DNA from: Planctomycetota bacterium
GTDB taxonomy: Bacteria; Planctomycetota; Phycisphaerae; SM23-33
Assembly (NCBI GenBank): GCA_022705325.1
Contig: JAKJER010000048.1
Span: 1 to 47,957 of the forward strand
Reading direction: 5' to 3'
DNA: 47,957 nt
Notes under the pieces: generated by a model
Databases searched by the model: none
The model's input: the letters and a program-made list of their open reading frames with translations, nothing else
Told to the model about the DNA's origin: nothing
In this document: positions 16,435-23,710 of the stretch, in pieces
How positions within the stretch are numbered: position 1 is the first letter of the stretch
How the letters are laid out: each line of letters opens with the position of its first letter
Made by a program: the position numbers and the translations under genes

Positions 16435-16458
16435 CCAGTAGCCAGCAGGCTGTAGCCT
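16424..16458 (+). repeat. GTAGCCA heptamer repeat across a stop codon
   Basis: GTAACCA, GTAGCCA, GTAGCCA and then diverged units (GCAGGCT, GTAGCCT) run on from the coding end of the DUF4038 gene. The repeat supplies that gene's last sense codons (Asn-Gln) and its TAG stop. Same heptamer as at 12490-12517. Confidence 0.75.
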
Positions 16459-16513
16459 GTCAGGGGCGTAACATGCAGACGCCGATACCAGGGCAGGATG
16501 AAGGGGAGATGCG

Positions 16514-16915
16514 ATGGCGCGGAAACTGAACGTATTGCAGGCCGTGGCGGTAGTGCTGGCAGTGTTGTCAGCCGTTTGGGTCTTTGAGGCTGTGATGATG
16601 GTGTCCTTCCACCGTTCCCTGTGCAAGGCGCAGAACGTGCCGATGAATCCGTCGCTGGGGCATGCGGGGGCGGTGGTCATGGGGGCGGCATTGCCCGGGG
16701 CGGTTGGGCTCGTGTGGCTGGCGTCCCGGCCCCAGAGAACGGCGGCCAAGGCGGCCTTGGTGCTGACGGCCGCCGTGGTATGGTTCTCCCTTTTGACAGT
16801 CGGCCGCGAAATGATGCGGTCAGGATTTCCGATCCAGCAGGTGTTGGCCAAGGTGCAGCAGAATCGTGCCGCCACTCTACCCGCCGCCACCGCCCCTGCG
16901 CAGGTGCGGCCGTAG
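16514..16915 (+). CDS. small hypothetical membrane protein
   Basis: This 133-aa protein has three predicted transmembrane helices (about residues 8-30, 50-70 and 77-96), a short loop containing FHRSLCKAQNVPMNPS, and a Gln/Ala-rich tail. GGGGAG lies 5 bases before the ATG. No family was recognised. It sits between the apiosidase-like gene and the toxin-antitoxin pair, as a single gene. Confidence 0.7.
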   Translation: MARKLNVLQAVAVVLAVLSAVWVFEAVMMVSFHRSLCKAQNVPMNPSLGHAGAVVMGAALPGAVGLVWLASRPQRTAAKAALVLTAAVVWFSLLTVGREMMRSGFPIQQVLAKVQQNRAATLPAATAPAQVRP

Positions 16916-16944
16916 GTTGCGAACTGCCCGCCCGGCCAAGTCCG

Positions 16945-16974
16945 TTGGCGGGCGGAAGCGAATTGCGGTATACT
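16945..16974 (+). promoter_or_regulatory. promoter of the toxin-antitoxin operon, likely leaderless
   Basis: TTGGCG (16945-16950) and TATACT (16969-16974) are 18 bases apart. The -10 ends 6 bases before the ATG at 16981 and there is no ribosome binding site, so the transcript should start at or next to the antitoxin start codon. Confidence 0.6.
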
Positions 16975-16980
16975 AGTGCT

Positions 16981-17166
16981 ATGACGACCAAAGACAGGGC
17001 CATCAAGACTATCCAAGAGCTTCCGGATACGGCCACGTGGGAAGACATCAGTGAACGCATCCGCTTCCTTGCGGGTATCGACAAGGGTCTGGCGGATATC
17101 AAGGCCGGGAAAGTCGTTCCACATGAGGAAGTGAAGGAGAGTCTAAAGGAATGGCTTTCAAAATAG
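16981..17166 (+). CDS. antitoxin of a RelE/ParE-type toxin-antitoxin pair
   Basis: The 61-aa protein (MTTKDRAIKTIQELPDTATW...) is small, acidic and helical, and ends in EVKESLKEWLSK, the usual form of addiction-module antitoxins whose C-terminal helix wraps the toxin. It overlaps the toxin gene by 16 bases, as is common in such pairs. It would neutralise the toxin and repress its own promoter; the -10 lies so close to the start that the operator must overlap the first codons or the -35 region. The exact antitoxin family cannot be fixed by eye. Confidence 0.82.
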   Translation: MTTKDRAIKTIQELPDTATWEDISERIRFLAGIDKGLADIKAGKVVPHEEVKESLKEWLSK

Positions 17167-17450
17167 TCTGGTCTCAGACCGCTGTCGAGGACTTCAAGGA
17201 GATCGTCGAGTTCATTTCTTTGGACGATCCATCAAGTGCTGCCAGTCTAGCCGGTCGCATACTGACGCGTATCCAACGAGCCGCCGAATTGCCCCTTTCA
17301 AATAGACTGGTGCCGGAAAAAGGGGGAGAGTCCGTACGCGAATCCATCTTGCGACCATACCGGATCGTCTATCAGGTCGATGATGCGCGGGCGGCGATCC
17401 AGATCTTGAGGATATGGCACGCAGCCCGTGGAGCGCCTGACCTTGAATGA
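17151..17450 (+). CDS. RelE/ParE-family toxin
   Basis: The 99-aa protein has the compact RelE/ParE fold pattern: FKIVWSQTAVEDFKEIVEFI at the N-terminus, a helical pair up to about residue 55, and the C-terminal strands with RPYRIVYQVD and IQILRIWHAARG. The motif set (W...A..D...I..YI-like start, YRI.Y, I.I.R..H..R) favours ParE over RelE, meaning a gyrase rather than mRNA target, but this is not certain. It is translated after the antitoxin through a 16-base overlap. The length is normal and no mutation is seen, so the pair looks functional. Confidence 0.9.
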   Translation: MAFKIVWSQTAVEDFKEIVEFISLDDPSSAASLAGRILTRIQRAAELPLSNRLVPEKGGESVRESILRPYRIVYQVDDARAAIQILRIWHAARGAPDLE

Positions 17451-17564
17451 CCAAACCGGACATCCTTCCGTGAGCGCGGGCGGTACTATAATGCCTGCCT
17501 TATCGCGAAATAAGTATAGCTAATATTACGCCCCGCATCGTTAAGCCGGGCAAATGCTTTATCG

Positions 17565-17592
17565 TTGACAAATCTCGATTTCCCGCTATGGT
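17565..17592 (+). promoter_or_regulatory. promoter of the aminotransferase gene
   Basis: A perfect TTGACA (17565-17570) and TATGGT (17587-17592) are 16 bases apart. The predicted leader before the ATG at 17646 is about 47 bases and ends in GGGAAGAGG. Confidence 0.65.
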
Positions 17593-17645
17593 GTTTCGGT
17601 CGCTCCTGGAACGAGGCGTATGATTCACAAACCGGGAAGAGGATC

Positions 17646-18830
17646 ATGAAGCTTTCGCAGAGAATTTCCGTAGTCGGGGCCAGCGAGACGCTGGCCATCA
17701 CGGCCAAGGCCAACGAGCTGAAGGCCCAGGGCATTGACGTGGTCGGCTTCGGGGCCGGCGAGCCGGACTTCGACACGCCCCAGTTCATCAAGGACGCCTG
17801 CAAGGCCGCCCTCGACGCCGGCGACACCAAGTACGGCCCGCGACAGGGCGCCAAGCTCTGCCAGGCCATCGCCGACAAGCTCGCCCGCGAGAACGACGTG
17901 CATGTGAAGGCCGACCAGGTCGTCGTCACCTTCGGCGGCAAGCACGCCCTCTACGACCTCTGCCAGGTCCTGCTGGACCCGGGCGACAAGGTGATCATCC
18001 CCGCGCCCTACTGGGTCAGCTATGTCGAGATGGTCAAACTCGCCGGCGGCGAGAACGTGATCATCCACGCGGGCGTCGAGAACAACTTCAAGATCACGCC
18101 CGACCAACTCCGCCAGGCCGCCAAGGGCGCCAAGGCGCTCATCCTGAACTCGCCCTCCAACCCCACCGGCGTGACGTACACGCCGGCTGAGCTCAAGGCT
18201 TTGGCCGACGTGGTCCTGGAGACCGACCTGATCGTGATCTCCGACGAGATCTACGAGAAGCTCGTTTACGGCGACACGAAATTCGTGTCGTTCGCCGCAC
18301 TGGACCCGCGCCTGGGCGAGCGGACCATCACCGTCAACGGGTTGGCCAAGACGTACTCGATGACCGGCTGGCGCCTGGGCTGGGTAGCCGGGCCCAAGGA
18401 CGTCATCGGCGCGATCAAGCGCCTCATGAGCCACGAGACGACCAACCCCGTCAGCTTCGCCCAGGCCGGCGCCCTGGCCGCCTACACCAGCCCCGAAGCC
18501 CCGGCCACCGTTGAGAAGATGCGCCGGGAATTCGAGCGCCGCGGGCGCCACATGGCCCGTCGCCTCAACGAGATCCCCGGCGTCACCTGCGTCGAGCCGA
18601 CGGGCGCGTTCTACTGCTTCCCGGACGTCAGCGCCCACTACGGCAAGACGCTGGGCGGCATCGAGGTCAAGACCTCCGCCGACTTCTCCAACGCCGCCAT
18701 CGCCTCCGCCAACGTCGCGGTCGTCCCCGGCGGGGCCTTCGGCGACGACAAGTGCATCCGCCTCAGCTTCGCTACCTCCATGGAACAGATCGACAAGGGC
18801 ATCGACCGCCTGGCCAAGCTGCTGTCGTGA
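17646..18830 (+). CDS. class I pyridoxal-phosphate aminotransferase (aspartate-type)
   Basis: The 394-aa protein matches the Ib subgroup of aspartate/prephenate aminotransferases: VGFGAGEPDFDTP near residues 37-49, TKYGPRQGAKLCQAIADKL, PAPYWVSYVEMVKLAGGE, LNSPSNPTGVTY, VISDEIYEKLVYG and the cofactor site NGLAKTYSMTGWRLGW with Lys235. It should move amino groups between aspartate (or a similar donor) and 2-oxo acids in the cytoplasm; subgroup Ib enzymes often also act on prephenate, so arogenate synthesis is possible. The start at 17646 follows GGGAAGAGG; the frame is open further up but over the promoter. It converges on the sialidase gene with a repeat-filled gap. Confidence 0.94.
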   Translation: MKLSQRISVVGASETLAITAKANELKAQGIDVVGFGAGEPDFDTPQFIKDACKAALDAGDTKYGPRQGAKLCQAIADKLARENDVHVKADQVVVTFGGKHALYDLCQVLLDPGDKVIIPAPYWVSYVEMVKLAGGENVIIHAGVENNFKITPDQLRQAAKGAKALILNSPSNPTGVTYTPAELKALADVVLETDLIVISDEIYEKLVYGDTKFVSFAALDPRLGERTITVNGLAKTYSMTGWRLGWVAGPKDVIGAIKRLMSHETTNPVSFAQAGALAAYTSPEAPATVEKMRREFERRGRHMARRLNEIPGVTCVEPTGAFYCFPDVSAHYGKTLGGIEVKTSADFSNAAIASANVAVVPGGAFGDDKCIRLSFATSMEQIDKGIDRLAKLLS

Positions 18831-18943
18831 GCGCGCCTCCGTTCGTAGTGCGCCCGTAAGGGCGTTTGACAAGAACACCAAACCCCGCCTTACGGCGGAA
18901 CTACAAGCGCGCGCCTCCGTTTGCGATGCGCCCGTAGGGTCTC
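18831..18943. repeat. direct repeat with nested small palindromes between convergent genes
   Basis: A unit starting GCGCGCCTCCGTT occurs at about 18831 and again at about 18911, each followed by a CGCCCGTA(A)GGG stem. Between them is CCGCC-ttac-GGCGG. The repeat fills most of the gap between the aminotransferase and sialidase stops and may act as a two-way terminator, though no T-run is seen. Confidence 0.6.
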
Positions 18944-18979
18944 CGGCCTGGCTGCTTCAGTGGCCCAGACGAGAACGCC

Positions 18980-20083
18980 TTATGGCTTACCTGCCTTCAG
19001 CCAGTTCAGGCTGAGTCGCGCGAAGGTGAGGGTCTTGTACCCGTCGGCCTCGTAGAGGCAGCAGATGGTCCCGTCGTCCAGCACGGCCAGGTCGCTGTAC
19101 GCGCTGCCGCCGTCGTGCAGCCTGCGGGCGATGGGCCAGGTCTGGCCTTCGTCGTAGCTTGCGCGAATGGTCAGGTTGTTCCGCCCCTTGCCGCCGGGTC
19201 CGGAGTACAGGATCACGCTCGGCTGCCACGAATGGCGGTGGATGGCCGCCTGGCAGACGGGGCAGTAGACCTGCTCGTGATGTTTTGGGGGCGACCAGCT
19301 CCGCCCGCCGTCCTTGCTGACGGCGAAGGCCCGCAGGTCCGGCGCGTCCCTGTTCCGCATGCTCAGCAGCAGGGCGCCGTCGGACAGCTCGACCGCTTCG
19401 CACTCGTTCACGTTACCCTCGACGTCCCGGCCGAGCTGGAACGTCTTTCCGCCGTCGTCGCTGTAGAACGCGTGGGAGCGGCTTACCCGCCGTCCCTCCG
19501 GCTGGTCCTTGACGCGGTGGTCGCAAGGGAAGACGAGCCTGCCCTTGTGCGGCCCGCGAGCAAGTTGGATGCCGTGCCCGGGCCCGGTGGCGTACCAGGC
19601 CCAGTCGCTCTTCTTGACCTGCGCGGTGATCTCCGTCGGTGCCGCCCACGTACGCCCGTCATCGTCGCTGCGGGTCACGAAGACGCGGTCGTTGTTGCGG
19701 GTGAACGCCAGGATGACAGCTCCGCTGCGGCGATCGACGACCGGGCAGGGGTTTCCGATGGTGATCTTCTTCTCGCCGCCCTCCTCGTGGACGATCTGCT
19801 GCTTCGACCAGGTCGCCCCGCCGTCCTCGCTACGGCGGACCAGCAGGTCGATGTCGCCCGCGTCGGAGCGGCTGGTCTTGCGCCCCTCGCAGAAGGCCAG
19901 CAGCGTTCCCTTGGGCGTGGCCGCCAGCGCGGGGATGCGGTAGGTGTGGTAGCCGCCCTGTCCGCTGGCGAACAGGACCTGTTCGAGCGGTTCCCGCGGC
20001 GGCTGGCCGGGCAACGGCCCGCCCAGAAGGGCCAGGGCGACGGCGGACCATCCCAGTCGCACGGCAAAGTTCGCGTTGGGCAT
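18980..20083 (-). CDS. secreted exo-alpha-sialidase (GH33-type BNR protein)
   Basis: The 367-aa enzyme is predicted to release terminal sialic acids. The start at 20083 has GGGAGA about 6 bases upstream and gives a signal peptide (VRLGWSAVALALLGGPLPG). The sialidase arginine motif YRIP is at residues 48-51 (Arg49), followed by SRSDAGDIDLLVRRSEDGG. Five Asp boxes are readable: SEDGGATW, SDDDGRTW, SDDGGKTF, SKDGGRSW and SYDEGQTW. Glu in ECEAVEL and the C-terminal SDLAVLDDGTICCLYE are the expected catalytic and arginine-triad regions. The size fits a single six-bladed propeller with no extra binding domain. No sialic-acid uptake or catabolism genes are nearby. Confidence 0.93.
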   Translation of the reverse strand: MPNANFAVRLGWSAVALALLGGPLPGQPPREPLEQVLFASGQGGYHTYRIPALAATPKGTLLAFCEGRKTSRSDAGDIDLLVRRSEDGGATWSKQQIVHEEGGEKKITIGNPCPVVDRRSGAVILAFTRNNDRVFVTRSDDDGRTWAAPTEITAQVKKSDWAWYATGPGHGIQLARGPHKGRLVFPCDHRVKDQPEGRRVSRSHAFYSDDGGKTFQLGRDVEGNVNECEAVELSDGALLLSMRNRDAPDLRAFAVSKDGGRSWSPPKHHEQVYCPVCQAAIHRHSWQPSVILYSGPGGKGRNNLTIRASYDEGQTWPIARRLHDGGSAYSDLAVLDDGTICCLYEADGYKTLTFARLSLNWLKAGKP

Positions 20084-20102
20084 CGCATTCTCCCGATTTC
20101 GT

Positions 20103-20122
20103 GCGTTCTTCTGATAGAACGC
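20103..20122. promoter_or_regulatory. inverted repeat upstream of the sialidase gene
   Basis: GCGTTCT-tctgat-AGAACGC, a 7-bp perfect stem with a 6-base spacer, lies 20 bases upstream of the sialidase start. The size fits a dimeric repressor operator or a small hairpin in the leader. No regulator gene is adjacent. Confidence 0.35.
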
Positions 20123-20207
20123 TTCGCCGGGCGCGGCATCACCCGGTTTTTTCACGACGCCGGGCGGCGGTGCGGATAGCATGGAGCGTGGCTGCGAAGG
20201 TGCGCGG

Positions 20208-20480
20208 ATGCGGATCAAGACGCTGGCAAAGCGAACGGATTGGGAGAAGTACCGCCAGGAGATGCTGGCGGAGACAGCCCGCTTCATCGAGTGGGGGCTT
20301 GCGCATCCCGAGGACGTGATCGAGATCCCCGTCAAGCCCGCCAGCGAAGGCGGCTTTCCAGCCAAAGTGGGGGAGTGGTTCTGGTCGGTTGTGCTGACCG
20401 ACCGCAAGGACTCGACCATCCTGCGGTGGCTGAACGTCTTCCGTGGGCACAGGACCCACAGTCTGTGGCGGAACCGATAG
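20208..20480 (+). CDS. small hypothetical protein
   Basis: This is a 90-aa soluble protein of unknown role, starting MRIKTLAKRTDWEKY. GAAGG lies 8 bases before the ATG at 20208; an in-frame ATG at 20181 lacks a good site. The N-terminal half is helical and charged (EKYRQEMLAETARFIEWGL), the C-terminal half Trp-rich and basic. It is transcribed divergently from the sialidase. The composition looks like a real protein rather than a shadow frame, and no other gene covers the region. Confidence 0.55.
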   Translation: MRIKTLAKRTDWEKYRQEMLAETARFIEWGLAHPEDVIEIPVKPASEGGFPAKVGEWFWSVVLTDRKDSTILRWLNVFRGHRTHSLWRNR

Positions 20481-20516
20481 GCTCCCACGGTGGTCTGACT
20501 TTCTGTCGCAGGTGCA

Positions 20517-21047
20517 ATGACCCGACAAAGGACTCAGCAGGTGAAGAATCGGCAAATGCTGGTTTGGCTGTTTGCTCTCCCCCTGGTCGGCTGCGAAGGG
20601 CCCGGCGGACGGGGGGCCTTGCGCCCGCCGGCGCCGACGGTGGACGTGGCGGCCTTCTCTCTCAGCTCCAGCCCCACCGCCCTGAACTGGGACGACAAGC
20701 CCGGGCCCGACGGCGTCATCGCCCGCGTCCAGTTCTACCGCCTGGGCGCCAACGACGAGGTTCTTTCCGTCCCGGTCAAGGGCGAACTGGAGTTCCTGCT
20801 CTTCGACAGCAGGGTGCCCGCCGTAGAAGTAGTCAAGGCCCAGCCCAGCAAGACCTGGCGTTTCCCCGCCGAAGACCTGCCCAACTTCCTGGGCAAGCAG
20901 ATGGGCATGTGGGCTTACCAGATGCAGCTCGACTGGCGAGACAAACCGCCGAAGGCCTCCGTCGTCACACTGGTCGCCCGGTGGAAGAGACCCGACGGCG
21001 CGTGGAGGTACTCCGACCCGACGCTGGTGGCTGTGTCATTGCGGTAA
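20517..21047 (+). CDS. hypothetical lipoprotein
   Basis: The 176-aa protein starts with a basic head, a short hydrophobic stretch and a lipobox, LVGC, with the acceptor Cys near residue 26, so it should be lipid-anchored. The mature part begins with a Pro/Gly-rich linker and forms a beta-rich domain (LSSSPTALNWDDKPGPDGV, VQFYRLGANDEVLSVPVKG, SVVTLVARWKRPDGAWRY). This pattern of an orphan lipoprotein handling 'conductor' or beta-sandwich folds recurs in planctomycetes, but no function is known. AGGTGCA precedes the ATG. The TPR gene follows 48 bases downstream. Confidence 0.78.
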   Translation: MTRQRTQQVKNRQMLVWLFALPLVGCEGPGGRGALRPPAPTVDVAAFSLSSSPTALNWDDKPGPDGVIARVQFYRLGANDEVLSVPVKGELEFLLFDSRVPAVEVVKAQPSKTWRFPAEDLPNFLGKQMGMWAYQMQLDWRDKPPKASVVTLVARWKRPDGAWRYSDPTLVAVSLR

Positions 21048-21083
21048 AGCCGCCTTGACGCGTGACTCTCTCGACGCCGGGTG

Positions 21084-21089
21084 TACAAT
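21084..21089 (+). promoter_or_regulatory. -10 element abutting the TPR gene start
   Basis: TACAAT ends 6 bases before the ATG at 21096, and no Shine-Dalgarno lies between. A TTGACG at 21055-21060 is too far (23 bases) to be an ideal -35. If used, the transcript would be leaderless. Confidence 0.4.
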
Positions 21090-21095
21090 AGGGCC

Positions 21096-22583
21096 ATGCT
21101 CACCCGGTATCGCATCTGGATCGTCGTCTTGGTGGCGGTCTGGCTCGGCGCGGGTCCCTTGCCGGCGGCGCCTGCGACGGCGCCGTCCCAAGCGGCTCCC
21201 GCCCCGACCGCCGACGAAGTCCCCGCCGCCGACAGCCTGTACCGATCGGCCGTCAATCTGCTGCTCAACGCGTCCGCCCCGGCGCGGGCCCCTCGCATGG
21301 TCACGCTGCTGGAGTTCGCCCATGCCCTGGCCCCCACGGATGCCCGCGTCGCTCGCATGCTGGGCGACCTGCGCCTGACCGGCGAGGCGTATGACGCCGC
21401 CGCCGAGGCCTTCCAGATCGCCTTGAACCGGCGCAGCGACGACCACGCCCTGCAACTCCAGCTCCTGGCCCTCCACCTGCGCCGCCTCCAGAGGGCCGAC
21501 CAGCGGCTGGAGATGTTGACCAGCGTGGCGGCCGACCAGGCCCTGCCGGCGGCCCTGCGGGCCCAGGCTGCGGTAGAGGCGGCCGCGATCGAGTTCAACC
21601 GCGCTCGCGGCGCGCAGGCCCGTGCCCTCCTGCGCCGGGCCCTCGAGTTGGACCCGCACCATCCTTTCGCTCGCCTCCAGTTGGCACCCGCGACCGCGCC
21701 GGCGGCGCGAACCCAGCCGGCTTCGGCGCCCGCCTCAGCTCCGGCGGGGCGGCTCACGCTGAGCGTCGCTCCGGTCTTGGCGGTGGCGGCGGTGGGCGAG
21801 CCGCTGGCGGTTGAGGTGACGCTGACCAACGCCGGGCAGGCCTTGGTTCCCCTCTCTGCCGGCGGGGCGCCCGGGCCTGTCGTGCGCCTGCGGGCTGTGC
21901 CGGGCGGCGACAAGCAGGCGCCCAAGGCCTTCGCCGATCTGCCCCCCGCGACCCTGCCCGCGCCGGCCTACCTGGCGCCGGGCCAGGCCGTCCGTACCAC
22001 CGTCGATCTCGATGCCGGCGCGCTGCACGTCTATCTCGTCGCCCGCCCGCTGGAACGCGTCGAACTGACCGTGACCGGGGAACTGGCGGGGGCGAGTTCG
22101 CAGCCGGCCTCGCTTGCCCGCGCGAGCCTGGGCGCGGACGCGCGCACCCTCGACGCCGCCATGCTGGACATCGTCCGGGCCATCAAGCGCGGCCGGGCCG
22201 AGGACAAGATGCGGGCGGCCCGGCGGGTGGGGGCGATGCTCCGGCTGCACGAGCGCGCGGCCGAGGGCGAGACCAAGCTGCCGGCCGACCTGGGTCCCAA
22301 TGCCTGCAAGCCCATGTTGCTGTCGATGATGCGGGCGCTGATGGGCGACTCCGCCGCCGCGGTGCGGGCGGAGATGATCGCCGCGCTCCAGGACCTGGCC
22401 CGTCTGGACGCGACGATGCGAGAGTTGCTGGTCCCCGCCTGGCGAGATTCTTCCAGCCTGGTCCGTCTGCGGGTGTTAGAATTGTATGTGACGCACCGGC
22501 CAACCGACTGGCAGGCGCGCGCGGCGGCGATGAGAGATGACGCCGATCCACGCCTGCGCCTGTTGGCCAAGGCGGCGCTGTAG
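21096..22583 (+). CDS. exported TPR protein
   Basis: This 495-aa protein has a signal peptide (IWIVVLVAVWLGAGPLPAAP) and an Ala/Pro-rich linker. Helical TPR-like repeats span about residues 45-195 (MLGDLRLTGEAYDAAAEAFQIAL, AAIEFNRARGAQARALLRRALELDPHHPFARLQL). A second Ala/Pro linker leads to a beta-sandwich-like domain (about 220-345: LAVEVTLTNAGQALVPLS), and the C-terminus has HEAT-like helical pairs (AAVRAEMIAALQDLARLD, SSLVRLRVLELYV). It is likely a scaffold at the cell envelope. The start at 21096 was chosen because it opens the signal peptide. The next TPR-type gene follows after 54 bases, so both are probably in one operon. Confidence 0.8.
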   Translation: MLTRYRIWIVVLVAVWLGAGPLPAAPATAPSQAAPAPTADEVPAADSLYRSAVNLLLNASAPARAPRMVTLLEFAHALAPTDARVARMLGDLRLTGEAYDAAAEAFQIALNRRSDDHALQLQLLALHLRRLQRADQRLEMLTSVAADQALPAALRAQAAVEAAAIEFNRARGAQARALLRRALELDPHHPFARLQLAPATAPAARTQPASAPASAPAGRLTLSVAPVLAVAAVGEPLAVEVTLTNAGQALVPLSAGGAPGPVVRLRAVPGGDKQAPKAFADLPPATLPAPAYLAPGQAVRTTVDLDAGALHVYLVARPLERVELTVTGELAGASSQPASLARASLGADARTLDAAMLDIVRAIKRGRAEDKMRAARRVGAMLRLHERAAEGETKLPADLGPNACKPMLLSMMRALMGDSAAAVRAEMIAALQDLARLDATMRELLVPAWRDSSSLVRLRVLELYVTHRPTDWQARAAAMRDDADPRLRLLAKAAL

Positions 22584-22637
22584 AGGCGGCGTCTCGCCGC
22601 TCGAGCTTTGGCCGACTTTCGAGCGAAAGGACGAACC

Positions 22638-23561
22638 ATGACAAAGCACCTGTCCTGGATCGCGGTTCTACTGGCGGCCCTGCCGGCCGCGGGCCAGATC
22701 AACACGGGCATGAGGACCACCAACGGCTCGACCGTCGGTATGGGCACGATCAAGGAAGACCCCAACGTCGAACTCAACCGGATGCGCCGCGGCTACGAGG
22801 GCAAGATCAAGCTGGCCGAGGAGATGATCGCCCAGAAGCGATACCTGGAGGCCCGAGACGCCCTGGACGTGGCCAAGGCCCTCCGCACCACCGACGCTCA
22901 GGCCCAGGAGTTGATCGACCTGTACACCAAGCTGGACGGCGCCGGCATGGAGATGCTCAAGTCCGCCGTGGACGCCTATCGCGGCGGCAAGTACAACGAG
23001 GCCCTGCGGACCTTCCGGCTGGTCAGCTACCAGTTCGGGCCGCTCCCCTCGGCCAGACTCGCCCGCGACCAGCTCAAGAAGGCCGAGAACGACACCGATG
23101 CCCAGGCGGCGATCCAGCAGAACAAAGCCGAGGCGATGAACGAGATGATCGACCAGATCCTGGATCGCTTCTTCGCCTCCCGCCGCGCGCTGGAAGAGAA
23201 GGCCGGCAAGACGCCCACCAGCCAGCCCGCCGACCGCGTCAGCCGGATCAAGCTCATGCCCAAGGGCGAGGTCGTCCGCGTGGCACGGATGCTGGAGAGC
23301 CTGGCGCGCCTCTTCCCCGCCTCCGACTACGGCAAGCAGGCCGCACAGGACGTCGAGGCCCTCAAGGCCGACAAGGCCTTCGGCCCCCTGCTCTCGCGCC
23401 CGGGCGACAGCGGCAGCGGAAAGGCCCTCATCCGGGCCCAGAACTACCACAAAGCCGGATTCAAAGACAAGGCCATCGCCCTCTTCCGGGAGGTCATCGA
23501 GAAGTACCCCGAGAGCAAGGAGGCTGCCAAGGCCAAGGAGGCCCTGGCAAGCCTGGAGTAG
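22638..23561 (+). CDS. exported TPR-type protein
   Basis: The 307-aa protein has a signal peptide (WIAVLLAALPAAGQ) and helical repeats: LAEEMIAQKRYLEARDALDVAKAL, DAYRGGKYNEALRTFRLVS and, at the C-terminus, NYHKAGFKDKAIALFREVIEKYPESKEAAKAKEAL, a canonical TPR of the YbgF/BamD style. A charged helical middle (about 160-200) may form a coiled coil. AAAGGA lies before the ATG at 22638. It lies just downstream of another TPR protein, suggesting a joint envelope function. No catalytic motif is present. Confidence 0.82.
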   Translation: MTKHLSWIAVLLAALPAAGQINTGMRTTNGSTVGMGTIKEDPNVELNRMRRGYEGKIKLAEEMIAQKRYLEARDALDVAKALRTTDAQAQELIDLYTKLDGAGMEMLKSAVDAYRGGKYNEALRTFRLVSYQFGPLPSARLARDQLKKAENDTDAQAAIQQNKAEAMNEMIDQILDRFFASRRALEEKAGKTPTSQPADRVSRIKLMPKGEVVRVARMLESLARLFPASDYGKQAAQDVEALKADKAFGPLLSRPGDSGSGKALIRAQNYHKAGFKDKAIALFREVIEKYPESKEAAKAKEALASLE

Positions 23562-23710
23562 CGATCGGTGCTTGTCCGCGGCCTCAGCCCGCCACGGCGC
23601 TCCTTACGCCCCGTCCAGGGCCGGACGGTCATTGACTCCAGGGTGCTTTCGGCGTAGGCTCTGGCCTCGGCTCGCGACTGACTGTCCCGGAAAGGAACAC
23701 GGTACCTCGT

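Noticed and set aside
13996..17124. Very long open frame (1042 codons) on the minus strand
   Set aside because: It runs antisense through the hypothetical membrane gene, the DUF4038 hydrolase and the toxin-antitoxin region, has His/Gln/Arg/Pro-rich low-quality protein sequence, and is a by-product of GC-rich codon usage.
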